A stretch of 64,000 nucleotides of DNA. Origin: Anaerolineae bacterium (GTDB lineage: Bacteria > Chloroflexota > Anaerolineae > Aggregatilineales > J027). Location: contig JAJTXY010000008.1 of NCBI GenBank assembly GCA_021463865.1, forward strand, positions 124,001-188,000, written 5' to 3'. How positions within the stretch are numbered: the stretch's first letter is position 1; each line of letters opens with the position of its first letter. Below, one piece after another: positions 51,973 to 59,826 of the stretch. The notes beneath the pieces were generated by a model that had not been told where the DNA came from, made no database searches, and worked only from the letters and a program-made list of their open reading frames with translations. Both the position numbers and the translations under genes were made by a program.

Positions 51973-52953
51973 TTATCCTTCCGTCCAAAATGATTCGCTG
52001 AGATATTTATAGGCATTGTCGGGAAATACGGTCACGATTACGGCAGATTCGCCACGATCCGCCACTGCTTCGGCGACCTGCAACGCTCCCAACATTGCGG
52101 CGGCAGAACTGATGCCAACCAGATAGCCTTCTTCTCGTGCCAAACGACGCGCCATCATATAGGTCGCTTCAGTGCTGATTTCCAAGTTCGCATCCGCCAA
52201 CTCCTCGTCGTAAATGCCGGGACGAATGGCGGTAGGGATATGTTTCAAGCCCTCCAGACCGTTAAACGGCGAATCGGGCTGAATCGAAATCGCTTGGATG
52301 TTGGGGTTTAATTCCTTCAAGCGTCGCACAGTTCCGGTAAATGTCCCCGTCGTGCCGAGTCCCGCTAGAAAATGGGTAATCTGCCCATCGGTCTGTTCCC
52401 AAATTTCCACAGCGGTGGTGTGGTAATGCGCCTGCCAATTGGCGGGATTGTTATATTGGTTGGCGTAGAAATAGTTGCTAGGTTTGGCGGCGGCAAGTTC
52501 GCGTACAGCGGTAATCGCACCGTCCGAGCCTTCCAGTGGGTCGGTCAGCACCAATTTCACACCGTATGCCTGTAGAATTTGCAGGCGTTCGGGGCTGACA
52601 TTAGCGGGCATAAATAACATGACCCGATAGCCACGCGCTGCACCGATCATGGCATAAGCAATGCCCGTATTGCCGCTAGTGCTGTCCAGAATCGTTTTGC
52701 CGGGGGTCAAAAGCCCATCGCGTTCAGCACTGAGGATGATATTCAACGCGGCCCGATCTTTTACACTACCCCCCGGATTATGCCATTCCGCTTTGGCAAA
52801 CACTTGCACATCTTCCGGTAAATGGGCAGTGATGCGTGAAAAACCCAATAATGGCGTGTTCCCAATCAGTGATTCAAGTTGTTGTCCGGCCCGATGGCCC
52901 GACATTCGTAGCCCGACAGTGTGATGGTTCAATGCCAATGTCATGATGTCCAT
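51973..52953 (-). CDS. cysM: PLP-dependent cysteine synthase (CysM/CysK family)
   Basis: The 326-residue enzyme has the family core: GNTPLLGFSRI near residue 31, the PLP Lys in PGGSVKDRAALN near 60-71, the phosphate- and substrate-binding STSGNTGIAYAMIGAARGY near 92-110, and a Gly loop GLGTTGTFTGTVRRLK near 195-210. It forms cysteine from an activated serine and a sulfur donor; linked to a CysO-like carrier it probably uses the protein thiocarboxylate. The ATG at 52953 and the ATG three codons later (52944) are both possible. It leads the operon and is preceded by a roughly 300-base leader with attenuator features. Confidence 0.9.
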   Translation of the reverse strand: MDIMTLALNHHTVGLRMSGHRAGQQLESLIGNTPLLGFSRITAHLPEDVQVFAKAEWHNPGGSVKDRAALNIILSAERDGLLTPGKTILDSTSGNTGIAYAMIGAARGYRVMLFMPANVSPERLQILQAYGVKLVLTDPLEGSDGAITAVRELAAAKPSNYFYANQYNNPANWQAHYHTTAVEIWEQTDGQITHFLAGLGTTGTFTGTVRRLKELNPNIQAISIQPDSPFNGLEGLKHIPTAIRPGIYDEELADANLEISTEATYMMARRLAREEGYLVGISSAAAMLGALQVAEAVADRGESAVIVTVFPDNAYKYLSESFWTEG

Positions 52954-52996
52954 GTTCCTATGTTTGGATTACAGTACGGCCTATTGAAAAAACAAT

Positions 52997-53106
52997 CAGG
53001 GCCAACCGACAAACAAAAAAGGTAGGCGTCCCACAGTGGGGGCAGCGGTGATACCCGCTACCTCAGGGACGAACCCACCTTTGAAATTGCTTGCCTGCTG
53101 GCCCTG
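52997..53106 (-). ncRNA. Structured 5' leader RNA upstream of cysM
   Basis: TGGCCCTG-type arms at 52997-53004 and 53099-53106 pair perfectly over 8 bases. Inside them CAGGCAAGCAA and its partner pair with wobble pairs, then come the terminator stem and an apical hairpin. The 110-base segment can thus form one rod-like structure or, alternatively, the terminator alone. It is part of the proposed attenuator. Together with the leader ORF and promoter it accounts for the 340-base gap at 52954-53292. Confidence 0.55.
53015..53080 (-). terminator. Attenuator-type terminator in the cysM leader
   Basis: On the minus strand, AGGTGGGTTCGTCCC (53080-53066) pairs with GGGACGCCTACCT (53032-53020), with CGTCCC/GGGACG as perfect core, and is followed by six T (53020-53015). 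An internal hairpin GGTAGCGG/CCGCTGCC fills the loop. It lies about 60 bases before the cysM start, so it would stop transcription before the operon. Confidence 0.7.
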
Positions 53107-53143
53107 TTGATTAGGGTCTCAGTTCAGTATGCGCTTGAAGTGG

Positions 53144-53200
53144 CTAACGTCCCCGCTTCTCACACATACAACACATGCAGTTTTGCCGCATCGTGTTCAT
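53144..53200 (-). CDS. Cys-rich leader peptide of the cysM operon
   Basis: I found this 18-codon frame by hand: MNTMRQNCMCCMCEKRGR then TAG. Four Cys codons fall within six codons (CMCCMC). A GGAGA ribosome site sits at 53205-53201, too close to the first ATG but well placed (10 bases) for the second ATG at 53191, which gives a 15-codon peptide. It lies in the transcribed leader of a cysteine-synthesis operon. Its last codons contain GGGGACG (53154-53148), complementary to CGTCCC of the downstream terminator stem. These features fit a leader peptide whose translation senses cysteinyl-tRNA. Confidence 0.75.
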   Translation of the reverse strand: MNTMRQNCMCCMCEKRGR

Positions 53201-53259
53201 TCTCCAAAAATATGATCGCTTTGATTGTTAGATGGAGCTTTCGAAAAATTTCTTACCGA

Positions 53260-53288
53260 AGTTTACGTGCCACGCAAAAAATTGTCAA
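53260..53288 (-). promoter_or_regulatory. Promoter of the cysM sulfur operon
   Basis: On the minus strand a perfect TTGACA (53288-53283), a 17-base spacer and TAAACT (53265-53260) predict a start near 53253, about 50 bases before the leader peptide. It lies at the end of the chromate transporter gene. Confidence 0.7.
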
Positions 53289-53292
53289 ATTT

Positions 53293-54522
53293 TCAAATGA
53301 GCGATTTCAACAAACCCACCAACGCCCCTCCCAAAATAAGCCATGTCGAATTCACCTTAAAGCGAATCAGCAGCACCGCCGACGCGATAGCCAGTATCAC
53401 TGTGACCCAATCCACCAGCGCGTCCCGACCCAACTCAAATGTGACCGCCGCCATCAATCCCAACGCTGCCACATTCACGCCATCTAGCAGTGAACCGAGC
53501 CATTTGGATTGACGCAGGCGGGCAATAAACGGATGAGTAAGATAGACCAGCACAAAAGAAGGTAGGAAAATCGCAATCGTCGCCAGCGCTGCCCCCGGTA
53601 CTCCCGCCACCAGATAGCCGATAAAGGTTGCGGTGGAAAATAGTGGGCCGGGGGTAATTTGCCCAATCGCCACCGCATCCAACAACTGCTCATTAGTGAG
53701 CCAGCCAAGACGTTCCACAAAGTCGTTTTGGACAAACGCCAGCAAGACATACCCCCCACCATACAATGTTGCGCCGATTTTCAGAAAGGTCAGGAACAGG
53801 GTCAGCAGGGAGACCTCATGTCCATTCGATGTATAACCTTGCAACAAAAATGGGCCGGGAGGGAAAATAGACAGCAGTTTAACCGCGCTGCTTTCTGCCG
53901 CTTGTCGCAAACGACGGGCATTGGCAATCAGCATAGCAATCAGGCCGCCGCCGAACATCAATAATAATTCATTGAGGCCAAGTAGATATAACACAAAAGC
54001 AACGATGCTAATCACTACCAACACATGATTTTTCATCGCCTTGCTTGATAGCCCCCAAACAGCCTGCAACACTACCGCAATAATGACCGGCTTGATGCCA
54101 TATAACAACCATTCGGCGGTGGGGGTAGTGCCATATTCATCATAAAGGATGGCTAAACCTAGCACAATCAACACAGCGGGCAAAATAAAGCATACCCCCG
54201 TCACGATTAATCCGCGCCAACCTGCCCGCAGCAGTCCAATATGAATTGCCATCTCAGTTGAATTGGGGCCGGGAATGAGATTGGTCACGCCGAGCATGTC
54301 CCAAAAATGCTCGTCGGTGATCCATTTGCGCCGATTGACCACTTCGGTACGGAACATGGCAATAGCCGCAGCAGGGCCACCAAAAGCAGTCAGGCCGAGC
54401 CGTAAAAATAGACGGGCCAATTCACCCAATGACCCTCTTTCAATGGGTGTAGGAGATTGAGTCAATGCGTTTCTCCCTATGTATTTTGCTGCATGACCTA
54501 TTGTAACCCTATCTTTTGTCAA
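53293..54522 (-). CDS. chrA: Chromate transporter ChrA (two-domain CHR family)
   Basis: The 409-residue protein has two homologous CHR domains with about 10 membrane helices. The first has LARLFLRLGLTAFGGPAAAIAMF near residues 34-56 and GVTNLIPGPNSTEMAIHIG near 77-95. The second has FLKIGATLYGGGYVLLAFVQNDFV near 235-258 and DAVAIGQITPGPLFSTATFIGYL near 272-294. These are the signature FGGP, PGP and YGGG motifs. It exports chromate, or may carry sulfate-like anions. It lies upstream of a sulfur-assimilation operon on the same strand, though that operon has its own promoter. Confidence 0.92.
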   Translation of the reverse strand: MTKDRVTIGHAAKYIGRNALTQSPTPIERGSLGELARLFLRLGLTAFGGPAAAIAMFRTEVVNRRKWITDEHFWDMLGVTNLIPGPNSTEMAIHIGLLRAGWRGLIVTGVCFILPAVLIVLGLAILYDEYGTTPTAEWLLYGIKPVIIAVVLQAVWGLSSKAMKNHVLVVISIVAFVLYLLGLNELLLMFGGGLIAMLIANARRLRQAAESSAVKLLSIFPPGPFLLQGYTSNGHEVSLLTLFLTFLKIGATLYGGGYVLLAFVQNDFVERLGWLTNEQLLDAVAIGQITPGPLFSTATFIGYLVAGVPGAALATIAIFLPSFVLVYLTHPFIARLRQSKWLGSLLDGVNVAALGLMAAVTFELGRDALVDWVTVILAIASAVLLIRFKVNSTWLILGGALVGLLKSLI

Positions 54523-54603
54523 CGCCGACTCATTGATGCAAACCTGTTGGTTAGGGCTACTGGTAAAATAGGCGAGATTTGAACTTATTGCGGAATTAAA
54601 AAC

Positions 54604-56544
54604 ATGCGTAAATGGATTTTGATTTTCACGGCGATTTTTTTGACCCTGCTGGCCTTCAATGTTTTACCCGAATTACGCGGCGGATGGGGATGGCGCTGGC
54701 CCTACCAAGCACCGGACAATTGGACGCCTGTCATCAATTTAGTTGGCCTGCTTATGATTTACGTGGTAGGCGTGACGGCCCTGCGGTATTGGCAATCCCC
54801 GACATGGGCTAGTTTGGTTTGGGCCATTCTCGGCAGCGTGTTTTTGACTGGGGGCGTGTTGAATATCCATGATAACCCCGGCTTTCTCTTGTTTACACGC
54901 ACTCTCTCGCCAGTCCAAACCGGAGCAAGTGCGGTGGCAGTGCGGGTCATGGAGCGCGAGGGAGTTAATCAGACATTGGAAGACTGGCCCGAATTTATGC
55001 GGGAGGCCGAAACCGACTATATCCATTTCACGACCAGCCCACCCGGTCAGCCGCTTTTGCATTATTGGACGGCACAGGGGTTTGAAAAAATCGGTGCGAT
55101 CTCCGAACCTGTCAGCATGGCACTGCGGCCTTATCAATGCAGCGACCTTGAAATTATGCGCTACAGTCGTGGAGAATTGACCAGTGTCGGCTTCGTGGGG
55201 ATGTTGATGCCGCTGTGGGCAGGCTTGGCGGTAATCCCAATTTTCCTGACAGCGCGGGGGCTGATTGAGGATGCTTCTGCCGCGAGCCGAGTCAGCCAAT
55301 GGTGGCCCATTATTCCATCGGTGCTGCTGTTTAGCCCTACATGGAATACATTCTATCCGCTGTTGGTCATAACAGCCCTCTATTTTTGGGTGCTGGCTCT
55401 GCAAAAAAATCAACGCGGCTATAGCTTGGCGGCGGGGGTGGTCATGTCGGTGGCGACTATGCTCAATTTATCCCTCCTCCCCATCTTTGCCATTTTTGGG
55501 TTAATGACGCTTGGCTATTGGTGGGTTGCCAAACACGGTGACATCGAAAAAGCCTCATGGCGCTGCCCTATCGAAATCGGGCTATGGTTTGGTGTGGGAT
55601 TGTCGGTCTTATGGGTCATTTTCTGGGTCTATACGAGCAACTCCCCGTTTGAAATCATCAAAATTTCGCTGACCGAACACCGCGACATTGCCCAAAAGAG
55701 TTATTTGGCATGGGTATTTTTGCATCCGTATGATGTCTTGATGTTTAGCGGGTGGCCCATTACCGGATTGGCGTTGTGGGGATCATGGCAGGTGATTCAA
55801 AGGCGCCATGAGAAGTCAGCTTATAGCCTAGATGATTTATTGACATTGGCCTTTTGGCTCACTTGGCTAGTCGTCATTATCAGCGGGTCGGTACAGGGCG
55901 AAACGGCACGGATTATGATTTTCCTGATGCCATTTTTACTGCTGATGGCTGGGCCACTGTTTACACAAGGGCAGTTCTGGGATATGCCCCTTATGATTGG
56001 ACAGGCTACGACGGTTGCGGTCATGGCGGCAGTGCTGCCCGTTGTGCCATTAGATTTAAACCCACAGGTGACTGCTCCACGCACCGACCTTGCCCGATTG
56101 GAGGGGTTTGAATTTCATCCGTCCGGGGCAATATTTAGCAGCCGAGAATATCAAGGCGAATTTGAATTGGCCCAATATCGTTTTGTGGCAGACCCGGCAC
56201 GGCAGGCCATCACTTTTGATTTTGACTGGCGGGGGCAACATCGCACCGAACGGCCCTATCAATTTGAATTGGTAGCCTACGCCGAAAACGAGATTGATGG
56301 AAAAATCCAATCCGCACCGTTCTACTGGTATCCACAGAATAGTAACTATTTGACGACGTGCTGGCAGGATGGGGACACAATAGCCGATGTGGTGGTTCTG
56401 CCCCTGCCACCTGTCTCGATGCCCGTTGTGTGGGAAGTGCATCTACGGGCAATTGATGAGCGCACGGGGGATAAAATGTGGGTGACATCTGCCGATGGGA
56501 TCACCACCAACTATACCACCCTCGGCCCGATTAATTACCCGTGA
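54604..56544 (+). CDS. Polytopic membrane protein, glycosyltransferase-like
   Basis: The 646-residue protein has about 10-11 membrane helices in the first 490 residues and a soluble C-terminal domain (500-646). A loop near residues 130-160 contains FMREAETDYIHFTTSPPGQP followed by LLHYW, similar to the acidic and HPPG-type motif of polyprenyl-phosphate glycosyltransferases. It may transfer sugars on the outer face of the membrane. It has a similar plan to the other two membrane proteins in the window (35431 and 37482). Function is inferred from topology; I do not recognise a precise family. Transcribed divergently from chrA. Confidence 0.62.
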   Translation: MRKWILIFTAIFLTLLAFNVLPELRGGWGWRWPYQAPDNWTPVINLVGLLMIYVVGVTALRYWQSPTWASLVWAILGSVFLTGGVLNIHDNPGFLLFTRTLSPVQTGASAVAVRVMEREGVNQTLEDWPEFMREAETDYIHFTTSPPGQPLLHYWTAQGFEKIGAISEPVSMALRPYQCSDLEIMRYSRGELTSVGFVGMLMPLWAGLAVIPIFLTARGLIEDASAASRVSQWWPIIPSVLLFSPTWNTFYPLLVITALYFWVLALQKNQRGYSLAAGVVMSVATMLNLSLLPIFAIFGLMTLGYWWVAKHGDIEKASWRCPIEIGLWFGVGLSVLWVIFWVYTSNSPFEIIKISLTEHRDIAQKSYLAWVFLHPYDVLMFSGWPITGLALWGSWQVIQRRHEKSAYSLDDLLTLAFWLTWLVVIISGSVQGETARIMIFLMPFLLLMAGPLFTQGQFWDMPLMIGQATTVAVMAAVLPVVPLDLNPQVTAPRTDLARLEGFEFHPSGAIFSSREYQGEFELAQYRFVADPARQAITFDFDWRGQHRTERPYQFELVAYAENEIDGKIQSAPFYWYPQNSNYLTTCWQDGDTIADVVVLPLPPVSMPVVWEVHLRAIDERTGDKMWVTSADGITTNYTTLGPINYP

Positions 56545-56553
56545 AAGGGCGGG

Positions 56554-57603
56554 CTATTTTTTTAGCAGATGTCTAAGGTCGGCAGCGATTATATCCTTGA
56601 GTTTGTAGATTTTGTCGTAGACGACATATTTTTGACCACGTACATCAAAGGGTAGGTCTTTTTCGGCCTGCGATTTGTGAACAACCAACATGGTCGGTGT
56701 GCCCACGCCCCACGCATAACCGACCTCTAAATAAACATTCGGGTTCGCGCCATCCAACAGGGCAATCACAAGGCTGGCGGTGCGGATGCGTTCTTTAATC
56801 TGCTCAACAATATCCCCGGTGAAGGTGGCTTCATTTTGGTCGAGGCGGATACACAGATGATCGCTGTCTTGCACCGCCGGACGGATGGCGAGATAAAACT
56901 GATCGTCATAATCATCCGCAAAGGGCATGGCGACAAACACATGCGGCGTGGTATCGGTGGCTTCGGGGCGCTGAAATTCCGGTGCAAAGGATTCCTGCCC
57001 CGCCAGAATTGTAGCAATTTGTTGAGTGGTGCGGGTCAATACTTCACCGACAGAGGGGGCAGGCGGAAGAAAGTCTTGTAACGCCTCTTGCATCAATCGG
57101 GCGCGGTTCTCATCTATCTCAACAAAGGTGATGAATTCCAACGCCGCCGGGAATTCCCCCTCCTCGTAGGCATCGCTGAAGCCTAATAACATCGCACGGA
57201 AAGCCTCTCGTTCGTCCAAGGCTACCCGTGTCTTCACCCCTTGTAGGGTTGTAGCAGCATATTGGATTTTAGTCCCTGTGCGTTTTAACATCCGTAACAT
57301 ATCAGCGGCGAGTTCACGGACATCGGTGTAGTTATCAATAGCGCGATTGGTCGGGCCAACCACCAAGATTTTTTGGGCGGATACGATGTTATGACTGTCC
57401 GAGAAAAAATATTCGTCCGCTTCCAAATGCCAATTATTTAAATCGGCAACAAACCCGGATTGCTGAAGACGCTGGCGTATTTTGAAATCAAGGCCATGCG
57501 AGTGCCGTACATCTTTGACAATCAACACATCCGCTGCAAATTCGAGGGCATCCCCTTGATAAATCTCGATGCCAAAACCCATCTTCATCGCACTATCCGG
57601 CAT
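56554..57603 (-). CDS. Macro-like domain fused to TIR/nucleoside deoxyribosyltransferase-like domain
   Basis: The 349-residue protein has two parts. Residues 1-180 resemble a macro domain or the macro-like N-terminal part of leucyl aminopeptidases (IEIYQGDALEFAADVLIVKD, then ILVVGPT and YAATTLQGVKT). Residues 218-345 resemble TIR-like/2-deoxyribosyltransferase domains: HVFVAMPFADDYDDQFYLAI, ASLVIALLDGANPNVYLEVG with the candidate catalytic Glu in YLEVGYAWG, then TMLVVHKSQ. Related domains cleave NAD+ or nucleosides and occur in bacterial immune effectors. Partner genes of a known defence system are not visible. Function is inference. Confidence 0.65.
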   Translation of the reverse strand: MPDSAMKMGFGIEIYQGDALEFAADVLIVKDVRHSHGLDFKIRQRLQQSGFVADLNNWHLEADEYFFSDSHNIVSAQKILVVGPTNRAIDNYTDVRELAADMLRMLKRTGTKIQYAATTLQGVKTRVALDEREAFRAMLLGFSDAYEEGEFPAALEFITFVEIDENRARLMQEALQDFLPPAPSVGEVLTRTTQQIATILAGQESFAPEFQRPEATDTTPHVFVAMPFADDYDDQFYLAIRPAVQDSDHLCIRLDQNEATFTGDIVEQIKERIRTASLVIALLDGANPNVYLEVGYAWGVGTPTMLVVHKSQAEKDLPFDVRGQKYVVYDKIYKLKDIIAADLRHLLKK

Positions 57604-57615
57604 AACTTAATCCTC

Positions 57616-58911
57616 TCATCCACCAAAGGGCGCGGTTGTTTCGGCGGTAGACTCGGCTTCGGGTGTTGCGGCGTCCTGCGTCGGGGCTTCGGATGGCTGC
57701 ACAGGTTGACCAGCCGTGCCGGGGACGATGCTATAGCCAAATGGTGCGAGAACCGTGAAACTTTGAATAATCTGCTGACCGATGAGGCGCTGTTCGGTCA
57801 AATCGGCGGCAAGAAAATTGACATCACGTTCGGGGGAGCGGAGTTCAGCAATATATAAATTACCGTCGGTGTCATTGAGCAGCGAGGCCGCCGCACTCAC
57901 CGGATCACCTTCAACCGTGCTGTAAGTGTAGCTAAACCAATAACCCTGTGCAAAGGTTTGGTCGGTGGGGCGGCCTTCAATGATGGTGATGCCTTGCCGG
58001 AAAGTGGAGAGCCATTCTTGGGCCGCTTCGAGCGATTGTAAGGGCTGACCGGGGATGCGCTGGATGGTCACTTCATAACCTTCGGTCAAGGTTGCCCCTC
58101 GATAAGTGATAGGTCGGCCCGATGACCCACTTACCTGTGTCCAGACTTCCTGCAATTTAATCATCATGCGCTGGGATGGGTCTGAAAATTCTGTCCAACC
58201 GAGCAGGGGGAATACCGCAATATTGTGATAGCCAATCATGGTCGGTGATGTAAGTTCAAACAGGCGATCCAGCAGTACGGGGTTATTGTCGGGGACAACG
58301 ATACGGATGGTATAGAGCCAATTGCCTTCGAGCCAGCTAATTTGACGGGCGATATACTTCAGCAGTTCATTGCGGTCATCTTCAAGGGCAAATTCGATGG
58401 TAATCACCCCATTCGCCACTTCTCGATTCGTATACCGCCAAGTTTTATATTGGCCCCATTCGGTATTGAAATAGACATCGGTGAATAGCTCATCGCTCAC
58501 AGCTTGCAGCGTGGTATAGTTGGTGCCGATTTCCAAGAAAGCATGGATTACCGAGAGGCGGCTGGGAGAAATATAAACCGTGCTGGCCCGCCGATAGTCA
58601 GTGTTATAATCGTCACGCTCCAAATACCAATCATCACCGGGTTGGAAAAATTGGAACAAACCTGTGCTGTTAATGTGTGGGTCCAGCACTGTGATTTGCG
58701 GCGTACCCGATTCTGGTGTCGGGGCAATCCGCGAAGTCGGTTCGGGGGTGACTCCAACATCGCTTTGGGCAGTGGATGAAGTCGAATTAGTGTCGTCATC
58801 GTTGATAGGAAACACCGCTTGAATGATAAAAATTAAAGTTACTGCCAAGCCAAGTCCAGCCGTAATGAGGTACTGCGTGCGGACACGGCGTCGTTGTCTC
58901 TTGTTTTTCAT
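57616..58911 (-). CDS. Hypothetical membrane-anchored protein
   Basis: The 431-residue protein has a strongly basic N-terminus (MKNKRQRRRVRTQY), one membrane helix (about 14-32), a Thr/Ser/Pro-rich spacer (35-75), a large outside domain (76-395) with many aromatic residues (FFQPGDDWYLERDDY, NTEWGQYKTWRY), and a Pro/Ala/Thr/Glu-rich tail. I recognise no domain. Two segments (near 120-215 and 285-350) look alike in length and in ending with an error- or residual-like pattern, but I cannot prove duplication. It ends 13 bases before the macro/TIR-like gene on the same strand, so both may be expressed together. Confidence 0.6.
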   Translation of the reverse strand: MKNKRQRRRVRTQYLITAGLGLAVTLIFIIQAVFPINDDDTNSTSSTAQSDVGVTPEPTSRIAPTPESGTPQITVLDPHINSTGLFQFFQPGDDWYLERDDYNTDYRRASTVYISPSRLSVIHAFLEIGTNYTTLQAVSDELFTDVYFNTEWGQYKTWRYTNREVANGVITIEFALEDDRNELLKYIARQISWLEGNWLYTIRIVVPDNNPVLLDRLFELTSPTMIGYHNIAVFPLLGWTEFSDPSQRMMIKLQEVWTQVSGSSGRPITYRGATLTEGYEVTIQRIPGQPLQSLEAAQEWLSTFRQGITIIEGRPTDQTFAQGYWFSYTYSTVEGDPVSAAASLLNDTDGNLYIAELRSPERDVNFLAADLTEQRLIGQQIIQSFTVLAPFGYSIVPGTAGQPVQPSEAPTQDAATPEAESTAETTAPFGG

Positions 58912-58959
58912 GGGTCGTTAACCTGTTGGCGCTATGATCGTGGTTAAGAACGGTCTCTT

Positions 58960-58988
58960 ATCTTAGTCGTTGGCGGCCTTGATTGCAA
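58960..58988 (-). promoter_or_regulatory. Possible promoter for the 57616 gene
   Basis: On the minus strand TTGCAA (58988-58983), a 17-base spacer and TAAGAT (58965-58960) lie about 50 bases before the start codon. Confidence 0.45.
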
Positions 58989-59118
58989 AGCTATTTTTTA
59001 AGAAAATCCTAACAATTTTGCGCTATCCTTGTAACAAGTACCCTAGATACAGGACAAATCCTCAAGTCATTATTCCCTAGCTTATCACTCGTTGGTCAAT
59101 CAACAATGGAGTCCCATG

Positions 59119-59769
59119 ATGTGGAATGATTTTAAAGATCGGCGCGATGCTGAAGGTCAGATCAAAAAAGAAGGTCGTCTCCCTCCCGGTCAATCCCTTA
59201 CGCTAAAATTTCCGGTGCTGCACTACGGCCCAGTGCCACCTTACCCCAATTTGGATAAATGGATATTTCGCATTACGGGCCTTGTTGAAGAAGAACGCAC
59301 TTGGAATTGGGTGCAGTTTAATCAACTACCACGTCGCAAGGTCACGCTCGATCTGCACTGCGTCACCCGTTGGAGCAAATTTGATATGGAATGGGAAGGC
59401 GTGCATCTACAAGATTTAATCGAGGCAGGACTGCTCAAAATTAAGGCTGAAGCCAAATTCTGCATTCAACACTGTGCCTACGGCTACACCACCAACACCA
59501 GCCTAGACGCCGTACTATCCGATAATTTCTTGCTGGCGACCCACTATGACGGTCATGCGCTTGAACCGGATCATGGCTATCCTTTGCGGGGATTAATGGG
59601 TGCGATCCCCGGTCAAAAAGCCGAAACGGATCGCTATCTTTGGAAGGGTGGTAAATGGCTAGAAAGCTTGGAATTTACCGCCGAAGATCACCCCGGTTTT
59701 TGGGAAAACGCGGGTTATAGCAATACAGCGAACGTCTGGCGCGAAGAGCGTTATTGGACAGGCCGCTAA
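59119..59769 (+). CDS. Sulfite oxidase-like molybdopterin-dependent oxidoreductase
   Basis: The 216-residue protein has the sulfite-oxidase Mo-cofactor fold: a WIFRITGLVEEERTWNW start near residue 47, the Mo-ligating Cys in LDLHCVTRWSKFDMEWEGV near 82-100, GYTTNTSLDAVL near 128, ATHYDGHALEPDHGYPLRG near 146 and WLESLEF near 183. No Tat or Sec signal is seen, so it acts in the cytoplasm, unlike MsrP (YedY). The natural substrate is unknown. ATG 59119 is preferred because GGAG lies 7 bases upstream; a TTG frame opens at 59092. Confidence 0.88.
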   Translation: MWNDFKDRRDAEGQIKKEGRLPPGQSLTLKFPVLHYGPVPPYPNLDKWIFRITGLVEEERTWNWVQFNQLPRRKVTLDLHCVTRWSKFDMEWEGVHLQDLIEAGLLKIKAEAKFCIQHCAYGYTTNTSLDAVLSDNFLLATHYDGHALEPDHGYPLRGLMGAIPGQKAETDRYLWKGGKWLESLEFTAEDHPGFWENAGYSNTANVWREERYWTGR

Positions 59770-59826
59770 TTCGATTTTGACCCTAACCCCTTGCCAGTCC
59801 GGTGAGGGGAACGGGATTTAAACCGC

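Noticed and set aside
52990..53115. T-box riboswitch, 6S RNA, SRP RNA or 5S rRNA in the cysM leader
   Set aside because: The segment has some GGTGG and ACCGC pieces but lacks the 14-base T-box sequence; the rod shape lacks a 6S-type bubble, the SRP loop and 5S conserved bases. A leader-peptide attenuator explains it better.
59770..59826. CCCC/GGGG hairpin between the sulfite-oxidase-like gene and queG as a functional element
   Set aside because: Short imperfect stem without a T-run; such GC-rich spacer sequences are common and I cannot support a role.
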